DNA from: Sphaerosporella brunnea
Lineage: Eukaryota; Ascomycota; Pezizomycetes; Pezizales; Pyronemataceae
DNA length: 64,000 bases
Reading direction: 5' to 3'
Assembly (NCBI GenBank): GCA_008704415.1
Contig: VXIS01000030.1
Span: 186,001 to 250,000, forward strand
Shown here: positions 42,450 to 53,959 of the stretch, one piece after another
Position numbering within the stretch: position 1 is the stretch's first letter
Layout of the letters: every line of letters begins with the position of its first letter
Notes under the pieces: generated by a model
Seen by the model: only the letters and a program-made list of their open reading frames with translations
What the model was told of the DNA's origin: nothing
The model's database searches: none
Program-made: the position numbers and the translations under genes

Positions 42450-43780
42450 TTTCTCCTAGCCTTTCCTTCCGTGCGTCCGTGTGTTTCTCTTCCGATAGTT
42501 TCTTTCCATTTCCGTTTCTCTGAGGTTCTTACGCACTCGCCTTTTGGCCGACCTATGTATATAAACACCCCGAGGTTCCCGCTCCGGGGAACTTGAGGGT
42601 TAACAAGCTATCTTTTCTCTCAACATTACTGGTCTTCCAAGCACCAGTGGCAGCGCGGCCAGGAGGATCGACAGCAGCGGCACAAGGACCAGCTGCAATC
42701 TATGCTTGGCCTAATGCGCAACATGTTTGACGAGCAGGCGCGTCTGGCCGCACGGCCAGACAACGCTGACTCCGCCCCACCCTCATTGCCAGCATGACGC
42801 CTTCACCGGCCATGATGCCGCCCTTTCTCGCTGGAGACTCTTTGCGCAAGGCGGAAGCCGAGTAAACACGGCAAACAATTTGCCATGCGCGATGCGACCT
42901 GGCTCAGGCAGGGAGTGGAGCGGGGCTGATCAGGTTTCGGCAGGGCACTAGGACTGTTGCGCTTCGTCATTGAGCATGTGGTGCAGTCAATGACACAGGG
43001 GACAGTGTCTGTTCTCCGTTTCGTCTGGTTGCATTTATAGGTCGGGTGATGGATGGCGTAGGGCTAGGGTGGCGTATACAACCGTTCTCTGGATAGCTTG
43101 AAAACTAATGATGCCATCGTATCTGCCATCACCACCTTCAAACCTCAAGCCTGAAAACCTCGCTTATGCGCAACGTCTGGGCCATGCAATCTAGTCCGAC
43201 AGAGTGTTTGGGGCCAGCAGCCCTTTCGGGGGCATGAACTGGGCTTCCTGGAGGCGACCAAATAGACTGAATACTTCCAGCGGTGCAATGTACTACAGAT
43301 CCGGGCTCCTCTCAGCGTTTTCAGAGGTGTATAGGAGAGATTTGCCATGAACGCAAAGGCATTGTCTCGAGTAGCATAAGCCAGTTACCTGAGTTACCAA
43401 TTTCACCGCATCCTCGCCTATATCCATCTGTCTGCATGCAAAACCGAAAAATGCCAGTCTTCATCGCCAAAGCACCAGCGTCGCGCTAAACGTATTGACA
43501 ACATATCCAACACAATATTTCCACTGGAAATTGGGTAAGGAGAGCTGAAGCGCAGGAGCTGTTGATACTGTTCAAGGAGACACGCTGTGAACGTTTGGAA
43601 CATACGCATCAGCGTTGATCGCAACGCACAAAGCCTGGGGACCGTTCCTACTCAACACCCGTCCATACTCGGATCCCTCAGTACTAATACTCCATGTCTC
43701 AATAATATGGGCAGTTAGACTGCGAGCTAGTGGGTCGGAGCAGCACCGAGTGACTGGATGGAAGGCCAGGGGCGCGGATT
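42450..43780. other. No gene recognised
   Basis: Scattered frames under 75 codons only. A TATA-like TATGTATATAAAC lies near 42553, followed by a pyrimidine-rich stretch, but no gene after it can be supported. Confidence 0.35.
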
Positions 43781-43789
43781 AGGCTGTAG

Positions 43790-44135
43790 CAGTGATGCAC
43801 ATGAGACGAGAATTCTCGCCGATGGTCTCGGTCTCACGAGAATCGAGCGGTCTCAACAGGTCTCGCCGTTCTCGTGACAGTCTCGACATTCTCGACAGGT
43901 CTCGTCATTCTCACCCGTTCTCGCCAGTTCTCGGTTGTCCGTGGGTTTGCCACATTGATTTTCATCAGGCGATTCTCGACGGGTCTCGCCAGGTCTCGCC
44001 ATTCTCATTCATTCTCGCCATTCTCGACAGGTCTCGTCATTCTCCGTCATTCTCGCCATTGTCAAGCTATCTCGGTCGTTCTCGCCGTGTCTCAATCATT
44101 CTCAGTCTCGTCTCGTGGTCTCGTGTGCATCACTG
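43790..44135. mobile_element. hAT-type MITE, family gamma, complete
   Basis: A 346-bp element with termini CAGTGATGCACA-GAGAC and the inverse, and a perfect 8-bp target duplication GGCTGTAG (43782-43789 and 44136-44143). The interior consists almost entirely of short TTCTCG(A/C)C and GGTCTCG repeats, which likely act as transposase-binding subterminal motifs. It has no coding capacity. Confidence 0.93.
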
Positions 44136-44143
44136 GGCTGTAG

Positions 44144-44890
44144 TGCCGGAGGTTGAGCGGGTGGAGCTCCCTTTGGCCGGCTCCCTATAAAGGGGCTCCT
44201 TTCCACGCCTCGAGGCCCTCCAGACCTCCAGCACTGTGGGCCACCTCGGCTTCATCTTCACCTCGCTGTTCTTTTACCCACCCACCGCACTGCCTGGATC
44301 ATCTCCCTGTAGCTCTGCCCACGGGCGAGGCTGGGAGGAGTTCAGTCCGGCAGCCGCAGGCTCCCGGGCCGGGTCGACGCCTGGCTTAGGCCTCCCGACG
44401 CCCGGCCACCGGACTCAGCTCTGAGTGCGGATTCAACTCGGCCTCCAAAATGAGCTCTGCCTCCGGTCTCAGCTCTGCCGGGCTAGGGGCAACCTTTACA
44501 GATGCGTGATCAAGGTTTAGGAGGGATATTTTCCTTTGTTTGGTTTCTTTCCTATGGTTGATCTGTTTTCTTGTGGTACGGTTCCTTTTGCCTCCTAGGG
44601 TTCAGTGTATCTGCACGACTCCCCGCCGCGGAGAATAGACTACCCTCCTATTCGAGCTTGAACGGCTTCCAAATCTCTTCCAAGCCTGCATAGCAATCAA
44701 ACCCGTGGATGCTAGCTTTTACCTTGTTGCATGAGCCACGATAGCAGAGCCTCACCTGTCCCGTCGTGTTAGGAAATCCATTTTACAGAGCGTTCACACC
44801 AGCTGTATTGCCGCCTGGGAGCATTCTGCATGCTCCATACATCCCAATTTCCACCACAGTCGCCCGTGCGTTGTCGAGTTGGAGATGCCG
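44144..44890. other. No gene recognised
   Basis: The right flank of the gamma MITE has a TATA-like CTATAAAGG at about 44186 and a Pro/Ser-rich open frame (44153-44389) with no supporting evidence. Confidence 0.3.
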
Positions 44891-44897
44891 GTGAACT

Positions 44898-45690
44898 TCA
44901 CTGGTTGCTCCCACCCTTCCTAATATCACAATTGTGATACTCACCTCGCTTATCAAAACCACTCCTATTGGTCACCACGTAGGGTCTTGCTCCCAAAGTA
45001 CGAGTATGAGGGCCAGCACACCTATCCTGATTCTCTGTAGTGGCATAATCCGTGCGGTTGCCCAAAAGCGCATGGTAAGCACTTGATTTGCAGCCGTCCA
45101 CGTGGAAATCGGCGGGAAGAGATGTGTGTCGGTCCTGCTGGTATTGTTCAGGCCTTGACGAAGCCTTTGAAACCAAACCCCATTTGTCTTCATTTTCCAG
45201 CACAGTGCAATCCGCATGGTTACCCCAGAGCGCGCGGTAACCACCTGTCTCACTGTTGTGGTCGTGGAAATGGCTTGGAAAAGGCGTAGTCCTGGAACCG
45301 TCTGTACCGCCGATAAAGCCCGCCAAACTAACCACAGTGCCCTCGCATGCATGGGTCGGGACCACGTCGATTCCATCCTTTTCCGCTTTGTCGGGAAGGG
45401 TGTCTGGCCGGGGTTGTAAACCTCAGATGTCCTGCAGGCGCTGACTTGATTCCTTGGATGTTTCAAGGCCGTTCTCTCTATTTTGAGAGAAAGCAGCTGT
45501 CTCTTTGCCGAAAGCAGGTGTCTGGAAAGCAACTGTCTCTTCAGCGAAAAGGCTTTCTCCTGCTTTGACTGCTTCTCGTATTCAGCTTTCTCTTAGGCGA
45601 ACGAAGCGCCCTCCTGCCCTTTTACTTTTGCAGAATCAGCTTCCTCATCGCCAAAACCAGCGCTGTCTGTGGCAAAATGAGTATGTTTTC
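44898..45690 (-). pseudogene. Unknown protein gene with internal duplication, disrupted
   Basis: The last 155 codons (45365-44898) contain two related units of about 50 residues: FHDHNSETGGYRALWGNHAD ... ENEDKWG and FHVDGCKSSAYHALLGNRTD ... ENQDRCA. Upstream, in the same direction, an acidic/Gln-rich stretch can be followed to about 45690 (EKAEYEKQSKQEKAFS, then FGKETAAFSQNRENGLETS). It has at least one stop and one frame change. Together these look like one decayed gene. The family is not recognised. Confidence 0.42.
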
Positions 45691-45699
45691 TGCAAAGGG

Positions 45700-46900
45700 G
45701 GCTAATCATCAATGGGATGTGGGGAGTAGCGGACGTGAACAAAGTTTCAATGTGAACAGCACAACATCGATGCCTTATCCCCTGTCTTCACGCTTTTGCC
45801 TGTTCGCAATTGCAATGTCCTGCACCCACCATGTATCGTTTCATCGCTTTCACCCACACCGGGTAGTTGCCTCCCTGCCGCAACGGGCCTGATCCCGCGG
45901 CTATATCGCTTCACCTCTCTCCGTGTGCTACTTCCTCGTGCCTTTGGTGGTTGTTTTGCCAAGTGTCTTTTTTGAACTCTAGCTCTGTTCGCCTACAGCT
46001 ACAAGGTGTTTGTGTTGCCTAAAAAGCTTCAGTACCTCGCGGTTCCAGCTGAGCTAGTTCCTTTTGCCGCCGTGTGGAAAAGCTCCCTAAAGCTCCAGCT
46101 GTTAATACCAGCTCCAGGTTTTTGTAGAGCTCGTTTCTTGCGCTGTCGTCCGCGGTACATTCGTCCAGCCCCAGCTGTTATCACTAACCGACACCAGGTG
46201 GGTTGTCATTCAACATTAACTCTTTGGTATCAACCTGCATCCGTTTTCATCATGCTGAATAACTCTTCAGCATTCGGCCTGGTCCTTATTTGGGCTGTGT
46301 TTTGATTCGGAACAAATACGGTCATCTTCTTCGGTCACCTCTCCCTCGCATGTAACTCCGCTTTGCGTTCTTTCACTTCACTCAGCATTTCCCCGCCACT
46401 CAGCATTTCCCCGCCACTCAGCATTTCCCGTTGTACGCTTTCCCGTGTTCTTGTCCCGGCCTGCGGCCCCCTGCTCGTGAACCTGCGCCGCATAGCATCC
46501 AGGCCGACCCGGTTCGGGTCGGCTCGGAACACATGATTCTTCGTCTTTGTCAGCAAACGTGCCAGTGGCTGTGGATGCGCATCGCCATCCGCGTTTACAG
46601 CAGCCATTCGGCAATCTCCAATCGCTGATCGCGAACGTGCAGCGGAACGGTTGCATTGATAACTATGAAACTTTGAGTGGACCGTGATTTGTGGTGCGAG
46701 TCGGCATGATCTTCGCATCCTGTGACTTGACTTGAAATGGTGGACAACTACGTATTACACAACATGCCACACCACCAGATGTACATACTGTTGATGTATC
46801 GACGAGTCGGTGGGCGCACTGGAGGAACGTTCGGAAGCAGTGAAGTAGTCCATCAATTAGAAGGTTAGAAGGTGGTGAAGAACCTTCTGTCCACCAGAAC
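45700..46900. other. No gene recognised
   Basis: A triplicated CACTCAGCATTTCCCCGC unit lies at 46379-46430. Remaining frames are short and unsupported. Confidence 0.35.
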
Positions 46901-46919
46901 GTTCGGGGAGGTTAACCCT

Positions 46920-47080
46920 CCCCACCTCACTACTCAACACTCCGCTGGCGATAGCCACCATCTCGGCAGCAACAATGAGGTCTTCGATGCGGCAGTCTAC
47001 GCAATCTTTCGAGCCGTCTCCACGTCTGGAAAGGAACCAGGCCTGCTCTATCTTGGCGAATGTTCCCGAGGTCCAGCCCG
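46920..47080 (+). pseudogene. LINE/retroelement RNase H fragment
   Basis: The frame gives DSHHLGSNNEVFDAAVYAIF, matching the EVFDAE-YAI block that carries the RNase H glutamate in fungal LINEs (compare NNEAYDAELFGIAAG in the LINE at 3537). Here the Glu is replaced by Ala. No further RNase H motif follows. Confidence 0.4.
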
Positions 47081-47329
47081 ACGGTGTGGAATATACAAGA
47101 TGGTGGATATGATGCCAAAACCCGCAACGTCTCCCACGTCCGGAGCGCGCAAAGAAGCCCGTGCGCGTCGGGGCAAACTAGCACAAGTGAAGCGCAAGGA
47201 CTCCGTGGCTCAAGGCGGTGGATCCTTGCAGACCGTTCACACTACGGGAGAACAGTTGCTTTTGACCGTACGTCGAGAGAGAGGGAAAAAGAGACTCGCG
47301 TCCCGGGGTTGTTAGACTATATCTGGTCA

Positions 47330-48500
47330 CGTAGTCTCGGCGTCGTATCCGAAGGAGAAACTCGACCTTGACGCTGTGTGGAGGATGAGCAGGGAGGGAA
47401 GTAACGTTGCTGTCGATGGCGGGCAATGCGGAGGGAGAAGGGAGGAGGCTTTCTGCATCATACGAGCCAGTTTCGTTCCTTTGTTTCTTTCTTTTACACG
47501 AAATGGGGGGGGGGGGGGGGAACAGGTAGCAGGTGGTTCATGAGTGTTCAAGCACAATACACTTGCATCCAAGAAACCAAATATCATCGTAAGGTTGGCT
47601 GGCACAGCGAAATGCCAAGGCAGCTGTCACGTATGAACTCAAACTCCCGCAATAACAGTCAAATTGATGTCGCTGCACGCCATTCGCCACGCTCGACACC
47701 ACGTTGACAGTCACTGGGCCTCAAACTGCGGTCCCCCAGGGACCACCTCTCCTTGACACTCACCGTGGACTCTTCGCGGGGTTTTCGTGTCATGATCACC
47801 GGGATGGTGAAAAAGCGCACAGGCACGTTGTGTTTGAAACGTGAACCCAGCTGGTCTCCGTATCGTGGCAGAGTAAGACGGGCTAGAATTTTTTCACGCC
47901 ACGGCTCGAGCACTGAAGCTTTTGAGACTCTGAGTAGAATGTTCCGCATCGGACACGAAACACCAGTGCGGAGCATACTCGCTCGCCGCCCACACACCAC
48001 CAGCCGCCTTCGGAGTCCCCTGTCTGTCCCACGATCTCGCGACCTCATTGCCCTCTCTGTTCACGGCATCACACCTTCCCATGCTGCTGCTTCATATCTG
48101 GAATTTGAGCACTCTGAACTCGTTACAGGTGCCGTTCACGTGACTCTGAGGCTCCATTTGCTCGATATAGTTATTGCTGAATCTCCGGCAGTCCTACGCT
48201 GGAATCTCCTGCCGTGGCAGCAACCTCTTCGTCACGCGGGTTACCCATTGTGTTATGTTTGAGCGTCACGGCGAGGGGCTTGACTGCGCAGTGAAAGGAG
48301 ATGGTGAGGATTGGCGAGAAGTTGTGTTTTTGCTGTGGCTCTGGTGGTTAAGGTGGCTGTGGTTTGCAACGTTACATGCCAAGAATACATCGTTGCGTTA
48401 CAACTTTAGTAAAGGTCCCAACTTTACCGCGATATCACATCCCTAGTCTCCACACATCGCACACGAAGCAGAAAGAAAACCCAACAACAGCCACGCAATT
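47330..48500. other. No firm gene; G16 tract
   Basis: A run of sixteen G at 47505-47520. A 169-codon plus frame at 47753-48262 has no ATG-proximal support, no domain and a competing minus frame, so it is not called. Confidence 0.3.
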
Positions 48501-48511
48501 TCAATTACCGA

Positions 48512-48890
48512 CTATACAAACTTGTTCTTAGGGACCCATCCGACGACCTGCTTTCCGCCGACAACGCGGCCCAGATACCAGTCCGAGTCTTCGTTTTCGA
48601 TGACCTCGAACTTCTGTCCGGCGTCGATGCTGAGATGATGGTCAGCCTTCTTGACGAACGAGAAGGCGCACGTCAAGATGAACTTGACGAGGCCGACCTT
48701 GACGCGGGCGGCGTTCAGGGTCTCCTGCATCACCGCATATTCGGCGTCGGAGACGACTCCGGTGCCCTTGAGGACCTCCAATTCCTGTGGTATCCACATG
48801 TCAGGCGTGCTTGCGACGCGAGAGGGGGGGGCTTACGGTTAAAATGCGCTGGAGGGACGCCTTGGAGGTGATGTCGGGGGCAGCAGCCAT
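48512..48890 (-). CDS. Small SH3-domain protein, two exons, 108 aa
   Basis: Exon 1 (48890-48837) encodes MAAAPDITSKASLQRILT. A 52-bp intron follows (48836-48785, GTAAGC to CACAG, with CTGAC branch-like site). Exon 2 (48784-48512) encodes ELEVLKGTGVVSDAEYAVMQ and a C-terminal SH3 domain: AFSFVKKADHHLSIDAGQKF, then EVIENEDSDWYLGRV, then VGWVPKNKFV. The DWYLGR and GWVPKN motifs are well kept, while the usual ALYDY start is CAFSF, so ligand binding may be altered. SH3 adaptors bind Pro-rich partners, often in actin or signalling complexes. The leader is CAA-rich. Confidence 0.8.
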
Positions 48891-48897
48891 CGTGATG

Positions 48898-48955
48898 TTG
48901 TTGTTGTCGTTGCTGTTTTTGTTGTGGTTGCTGTTTTTGTTGTTGTTGGTGGGAG
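48898..48955 (-). promoter_or_regulatory. CAA-rich unstructured 5' leader
   Basis: Directly before the SH3 gene start, the minus strand consists of CAACAACAA and CAAAAACAGCAAC units over nearly 60 bp, with no G-rich partner to pair with. Confidence 0.5.
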
Positions 48956-49031
48956 TAAGTCAAGGTGTCGAGATAAGTGCGAGTTGCTGCGTTGCTGCTC
49001 CCTTAAGAGGCGGAAACGAGCACCAGCGCCA

Positions 49032-49095
49032 AACTCTAAACTAGCTAACCCTAAGTCTAAACCCTAACCCTAAGTGCCACACCAGCGATAACCCT
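49032..49095. repeat. Telomere-like AACCCTAA cluster
   Basis: CTAACCCTAAG, AAACCCTAACCCTAAG and ATAACCCTA lie close together upstream of the SH3 gene. They could be binding sites for a TTAGGG-binding factor or scars of telomere-repeat insertion. Confidence 0.55.
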
Positions 49096-49096
49096 A

Positions 49097-49626
49097 CCCC
49101 ATCTAGTCGACTATAACACATAGCGCTATCTGGTGAAATATAGAGTTCCCGAGATCTCGCTTCTAACCCTAAGCTTAAACAGATAAAAAATCGCCACCCA
49201 AGTCGCGCACCCCAATACTGATATGCTTGGGTGGTCGGCGGGCGCGCTGAGAACGGTGGTCACAGGTACGTTCGTCTCCCGCCGCCCGCCCTGCTGGCCT
49301 GGGGTTTGGTTCTGATTGCCAGTGCAGCCGCGCCCATCATGATACCCACTCAGCATTTTATGTAGCGTTCAGCGGTCGGATGTTTGCAGCCTGGGGTTCG
49401 CGAGGTGATGTGATGCTGTGGAGGATTGCACGCTGTGGAGGATTGCACGCCGCCGCGCGGGCATTTGATGGTGAGCTCATAGCCGGCACCCGCGCGTCAT
49501 TACCCGCCAGCGATTGATTCTGTGCGCCCAACGTCTGAATTCACCTTCTCGGTTACAACCGAGATCTCGGGAACTTAGGGTTAGGGTTACCAGATAGCGC
49601 TATGTGTTATAGTCGAGTAGATGGGG
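49097..49626. mobile_element. TA-flanked MITE, 530 bp
   Basis: Inverted termini of 38 bp (CCCCATCTA-TCGACTATAA... to CTATCTGGT, one mismatch) followed by a second shared block (GTTCCCGAGATCTCG). TA is present on both sides (49095-49096 and 49627-49628). No coding capacity. The right terminus has AACCCTAACCCTAA between the two shared blocks where the left has GAAATATAGA. TA flanks point to Tc1/mariner-type mobilisation. Confidence 0.88.
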
Positions 49627-49689
49627 TACCTCGGTACACAAATTGCTATTGTACGAGGATAGTGTCTGTCATTGCATCGTTGTTACGTT

Positions 49690-49859
49690 CCTGTCCACCC
49701 GGTTTACGATGTAGACTAGATGCTCTCTCGCGCCGGAGATATTCTCGCCGGGTCTCGCCTGGTCGCGCGAGGCCGGCGTCATTCTCGCCATTTTGACCGC
49801 TGTTCTCGACGTGTGTCGATCATTCTCAGTCTGGTCTCGCGGTCTCGTGTGCGTCACAG
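49690..49859 (+). mobile_element. hAT-type MITE, family gamma, partial copy
   Basis: Ends CTCGTGTGCGTCACAG and contains TTCTCGCC/GGTCTCGCC repeats as in 43790-44135. Its left part (CCACCCGGTTTACGATGTAGAC) matches 59180-59215 inverted, so both derive from a longer subtype. Confidence 0.7.
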
Positions 49860-50725
49860 ATGGCGAAGGGCAAAATGCTGGGTGCAGTGTCCTTGCAATT
49901 GTTGCCTGTCACGGGATGGCAATGCTCACTGCGTATTGGAGGCCTGAGTACGTGATTCAATGATAGACTATGATTACGCGACATTTGCAAGCCCCGTTTG
50001 ATCGATCACCCGAATTCCATACGTCTGTTCACAAACCCTATGTGCAAGCACATAGTCTGGGCGGCAACGAAAGCATGGCGCGTTGTTCATACACCGGCAG
50101 AATATCGGCCAGCGTGTTTGAGAAGCTCCATCTGGCCGCTCCCGTGCTCAAGTCCCACCTTGCCTTCACAGTAACCACCAACGTCCGATGGAACCCCAAT
50201 TCTAGCCCGCGCGTTTGCCCCATGCGGTCAATCACAGCCGGGCTCGCATGCAGGGCTGCGTGTGAGACCTGGAACTGCAGTAAACAGAGCGTCTCTTCTC
50301 CGAGTTCAAGGGCATTTTGACCACGGACTGACATTCCATGCATCCGGACACCTTGGAGGCAGTGGAGGGGCTGAAGACCTTTAATATGCGGCGCCGCCAC
50401 TAAAACGTGGCATTGTGGGGGGGGGCGGATGGCTGGGGGTGTCACGACACGCGTAGGATTGAAGCCGATGGTAACACGCAGTGATGTTGGGAGCGCGGGT
50501 AACAGAGAATATGGTGCGCTTTTGTTTCCTTTTCTATGTAACGGCACGACTTTGTATCTAAGATATTTGTTTGCATCTCGGATCTTGCACCCGCGATCTG
50601 CAGCTCTTGAACTAGCATCTTGTTCCCACAATCGTCGTACTAGCCAGGGAGCCTGCTCAGACTCTCCGGTGGGCGCCTGCATGTCGCGCAGCTCATCTGG
50701 CGCCCGTGGGTACCTACATGTCCGT
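49860..50725. other. No gene recognised
   Basis: The longest frame, 50038-50682 minus (214 codons), has no ATG-linked domain or repeats and overlaps plus frames of similar size, so it is not called. A G10 tract lies near 50417. Confidence 0.3.
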
Positions 50726-50729
50726 CAGA

Positions 50730-50828
50730 AATGCCTGGTCCAAACGGGCCTCGATTTGAAAAGCCCGTTTAATTCAAACGGGTTCAGACCTCGCCGCAAG
50801 CCGGACTGGCCGGGCTATTGGCAGCCCT
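50730..50828 (+). mobile_element. hAT family alpha, right-end fragment
   Basis: About 100 bp of the right end of the alpha family (GCCTGGTCCAAACGGGCC ... GGCCGGGCTATTGGCAGCCCTG). It stands alone directly right of unrelated DNA. Confidence 0.7.
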
Positions 50829-50854
50829 GCATACCTTCTCGCAGGAGCGCCCCT

Positions 50855-51320
50855 TTTGTTTTGGCTTAATCGTATTGTATTCGGCCGCTTGCGTCCATGA
50901 CACATATATATAAGAGACAGAATCATCGCCGCCCCTAGGCACGCGGCCTCCTGTGGGGTTCGCTCCTCCGTAGAAATCAAAAAAGCAAGGAAACGTGGTA
51001 TAAGACAAAGGAAAGCCAAAAGAAAGACAAAGTCAAGCCTCAAAGCGGCCTCATTTAGGCCGTATCCGGCCACATCCCCACGCGCGTGCTGCTCAAAAAG
51101 GCCATCACCGCCTCTATGCAGCGCTCATCGGCCAGAAGGTCACGTATCGACGTGGTGGTCTTCCGCCTCCTCTTTCCACCTTCCCTCGTCGCCGCATCCA
51201 CCGCCTTCCACATGGAGAGCTGCTCGTTTCGCCACCTCCGGCACGTCTCGAAGAGGTGGAGCGCCCCGAAACGCGAAGCCTGCCGTTGCGTCCATGGGGA
51301 ACATCGCAGGGTCAAACGAA
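50855..51320 (-). mobile_element. 5'-truncated LINE 3' end
   Basis: The frame 51315-51055 encodes the LINE C-terminus: LHLFETCRRWRNEQLSMW, SIRDLLADERCIEAVMAFL, MWPDTA and a stop. A 3' UTR of about 165 bp is homologous to 5352-5500 (GGCCGCGTGCCTAGGGG). The tail is AATACAATACGATTAAGCCAAAACAAAA, with the hairpin slightly decayed (GGACGCAAGCGGCC). The upstream frame to 51574 encodes unrelated sequence of unknown origin, so the LINE 5' truncation point is near 51320. Confidence 0.8.
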
Positions 51321-51649
51321 GCCAAAAGCTCGCGGACTAGCCTCGGGATGTGCTGCAGTTCAGTGTGGCGCGGTCGCGGAATTAGCATGTCGCGCACAAG
51401 TGGCTCAAACAAGCACTGGCACCTCGGTGTGGTTTCGAACGGATGGATCACGACCCGGGTCCAGATCATGTCGAGAATGGGGTCGTGGCAAACGTCGAAA
51501 CAGTTGAAGACCCAAGGCGCAGTCCGCGTCATCACAGTCCGGGATGCTGCCTTTACCTTGAGCCCATTGAACATGATTTTGTGGATATGGATTTCAAGGC
51601 GCCTGCTCTGTACTTGGACTGCGGTCTGTACTAACTAGTTAGCAAATTC

Positions 51650-53403
51650 GTGGAGGGAGGAGCGGCCGGGCGGTGTGGACCTCGAAATCTGGAAGCTCGT
51701 CAATCGGCACTGGCGTTTCGTCGACCCAGAGCCCCTTGCTTATGACAGCAAAGGTCAGGCTGAAAAACGAGGGAAATTTAGCGCGAATAGGTGATCAAAC
51801 ACGGCCTTCTCCTCCGCGCGGAGTGCGGCGACCATATCCGTTCTATTCCTGACAACATCAGCTGTCCTCTGGGCGCGCCGCGGTGACTCGAGAATTCGGT
51901 AGGCGTGCAGGCGGCTTTCGTTTTGCTGAGATGATCGATGATAAGGGATCTATGAGAAAAGGAAAGAAATTCGCGATTCCTTGGGCGGTGCAGCGGTTCT
52001 GGTGAGGATGGGCGGCTCTTCCCGGCTGACTGTGCTGCAGTGTGTGCACCTGTTGACTGTTAGCCTACATTCGCTAGCCCATCGGGAACCGATCACTATG
52101 GTAATCACTCCAAAAGAAACATACTCAAGGTTGGGTGTAACATTTTCTTCGGCCGGCCCGTGGGCCGCCTGTGCTTCTTTCTCTCAACCTGCCAGTCGGG
52201 CTGGCTGCGTTGGGCAGATCAAAGAGCCGGGATGGCTGCTTAACTCGCAGCCATACAGATTGCTCGGGGATGAAGAATGGACATCATCGTTGCTTCACTG
52301 GTTAGCACTCTGTACTGATTCGCGACTTTTACACACCAAGACGCGGCCCACAGCCAGCCAGACTGGGCTTCATAATGACTTCGGCCGCTTGCTGCCACGA
52401 CACAGGCAAAAGCCGAATCATTGCCAGGGGTCCCAAGAGTCCGGGCGCTGCCAGTCCAGGCGCACTGCGGGGGAGACGGGGCTAGTGATGGAGGTGGCAA
52501 GCTACGAAGCTGGTGGTCGACTGAGGGGTGGGTATAGTAGTATGTAGAGGTCTAAGTGTATTCCGGGTTTGACCCGGGGTGTCTATCTAGCTAGGTGCAC
52601 TCCGCGGCACTCCACCTAAACCCAGCCCTGTCACTCGACCCATATCCGCACCCTACATCGACTTGTGAACAGAATTTTCCACAACTGGTGGCTTCGCTCC
52701 CTCTCTGTCCATCGCCATCCATCTTTATATCACGGTTCAGTTGCTCGCCCACCCACCCACGCCATTAGGCCGATCTGTGATGTTTGACACCTGCGCTGGG
52801 ACGACCGGTCCGGGCGCAGCAGCTGGGCGACGAGGGGCCTGGTAGCTTTGAAAAGACCAGAGCGACGCGACTGCGGTTGGAGCTTATCGTGTTTGTTCTG
52901 TGTTTTCCTGTATCTTGGTTTTGTTATTATGACAATGTACGGATTTTTGTGAAGCGCATCGATATTGGATGGTCAACAAGGTATGATTAATGGTGCTTAA
53001 CATTCATTAGCAAGAAACTGCCGCCAGCTTTCCGCTGCGCAACCTCAGGAAACCGATCCAGTTTTAACATATCCCATGTTGCGCTTCCTCCCCTCCCGCC
53101 TACACTCCTTGTAATGCTTATTACCTCGCAGTGTGGTTACCTTAGAAAAGGCGTTCTTATGCCCTCATTCTTGATGTTCATATCATTCGCATCGACGCAA
53201 TAGCTATTAGAGTGCCATATCGAGTGCCCATGAAGATATTGATGCGTTTGTAGATACACATTCTGCTTGCTTTGGATGGTGGAAGCTGTTTGATTCCTAT
53301 CTCTCGGGGCTCGCAAAAAAATGTGATGGCAGTCTCTGAGATAAATGATTGAATGTGATGCTAAATTGGGTTTGACCAGTTCTATTTGCGATTGAAAGAA
53401 CCT
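51650..53403. other. No gene recognised; decayed LINE tail near 52370
   Basis: At 52375-52400 the minus strand reads AGCAAGCGGCCGAAGTCATTATGAAG, a weak match to the LINE tail. A 188-codon plus frame (51981-52547) runs over it and is not supported as a gene. The rest is featureless. Confidence 0.3.
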
Positions 53404-53411
53404 ACCATTAG

Positions 53412-53951
53412 CAGTGCTCCTCACGGTCCGTCTGGTCCGTTCCTCGGTTCAGACCGCACTGGACCGGACGTGACGGTTGTTTGTTCACACGGCTCGAATC
53501 ACCGGCTGTTGACCGCGGTCGACCATGTTCCCAGTCGACTGTGGTCGACTGCAGTCAACCGTGGTTGAAGGGAGTCCCTCGGTGACGGTTGGGCTGCGAC
53601 CGTGGTTGTTAAGAATGATGATGGTACAATCAAGTAAAATTTATGATTGTGACGAAGTGCGTGAAGAGTATTTCAGTTTTTTTTGGAGGGTCAAAAAGGT
53701 TCCACACCGGGGGGCGAAGGGTCCACCGCCGGTACACGGCCACTAAACACCACGGATATCTACTATATTACATGCACCAACCTTACTAATCATCGAATCG
53801 ACCCTAGCTACCCGCAGGGTTGTCCAGTCCCTGGGTCCCGCGCACTGAATCAGACTGGATAGTTGCGGTTCCTTTTGAGTGGGAACTAAACTGGACGCCG
53901 GCACACGTTCCAGCCTGGACCGCAGTCCTACACGGACCGTGAAGGGCACTG
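53412..53951. mobile_element. hAT-type MITE, family delta, 540 bp
   Basis: The termini read CAGTGCTCCTCACGGTCCGT and CAGTGCCCTTCACGGTCCGT inward. The flanking octamers are ACCATTAG (53404-53411) and ACCATTAT (53952-53959), one mismatch. The left interior is rich in GGTCGAC/CAGTCGAC palindromes. No coding capacity. Confidence 0.85.
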
Positions 53952-53959
53952 ACCATTAT

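Noticed and set aside
47505..47520. G16 tract as a G-quadruplex or regulatory signal
   Set aside because: It is a plain homopolymer with no gene context. Its length could also be affected by sequencing.
50038..50682. 214-codon minus frame
   Set aside because: No domain, repeats or biased composition. Plus-strand frames of similar length overlap it, typical of GC-rich non-coding DNA.
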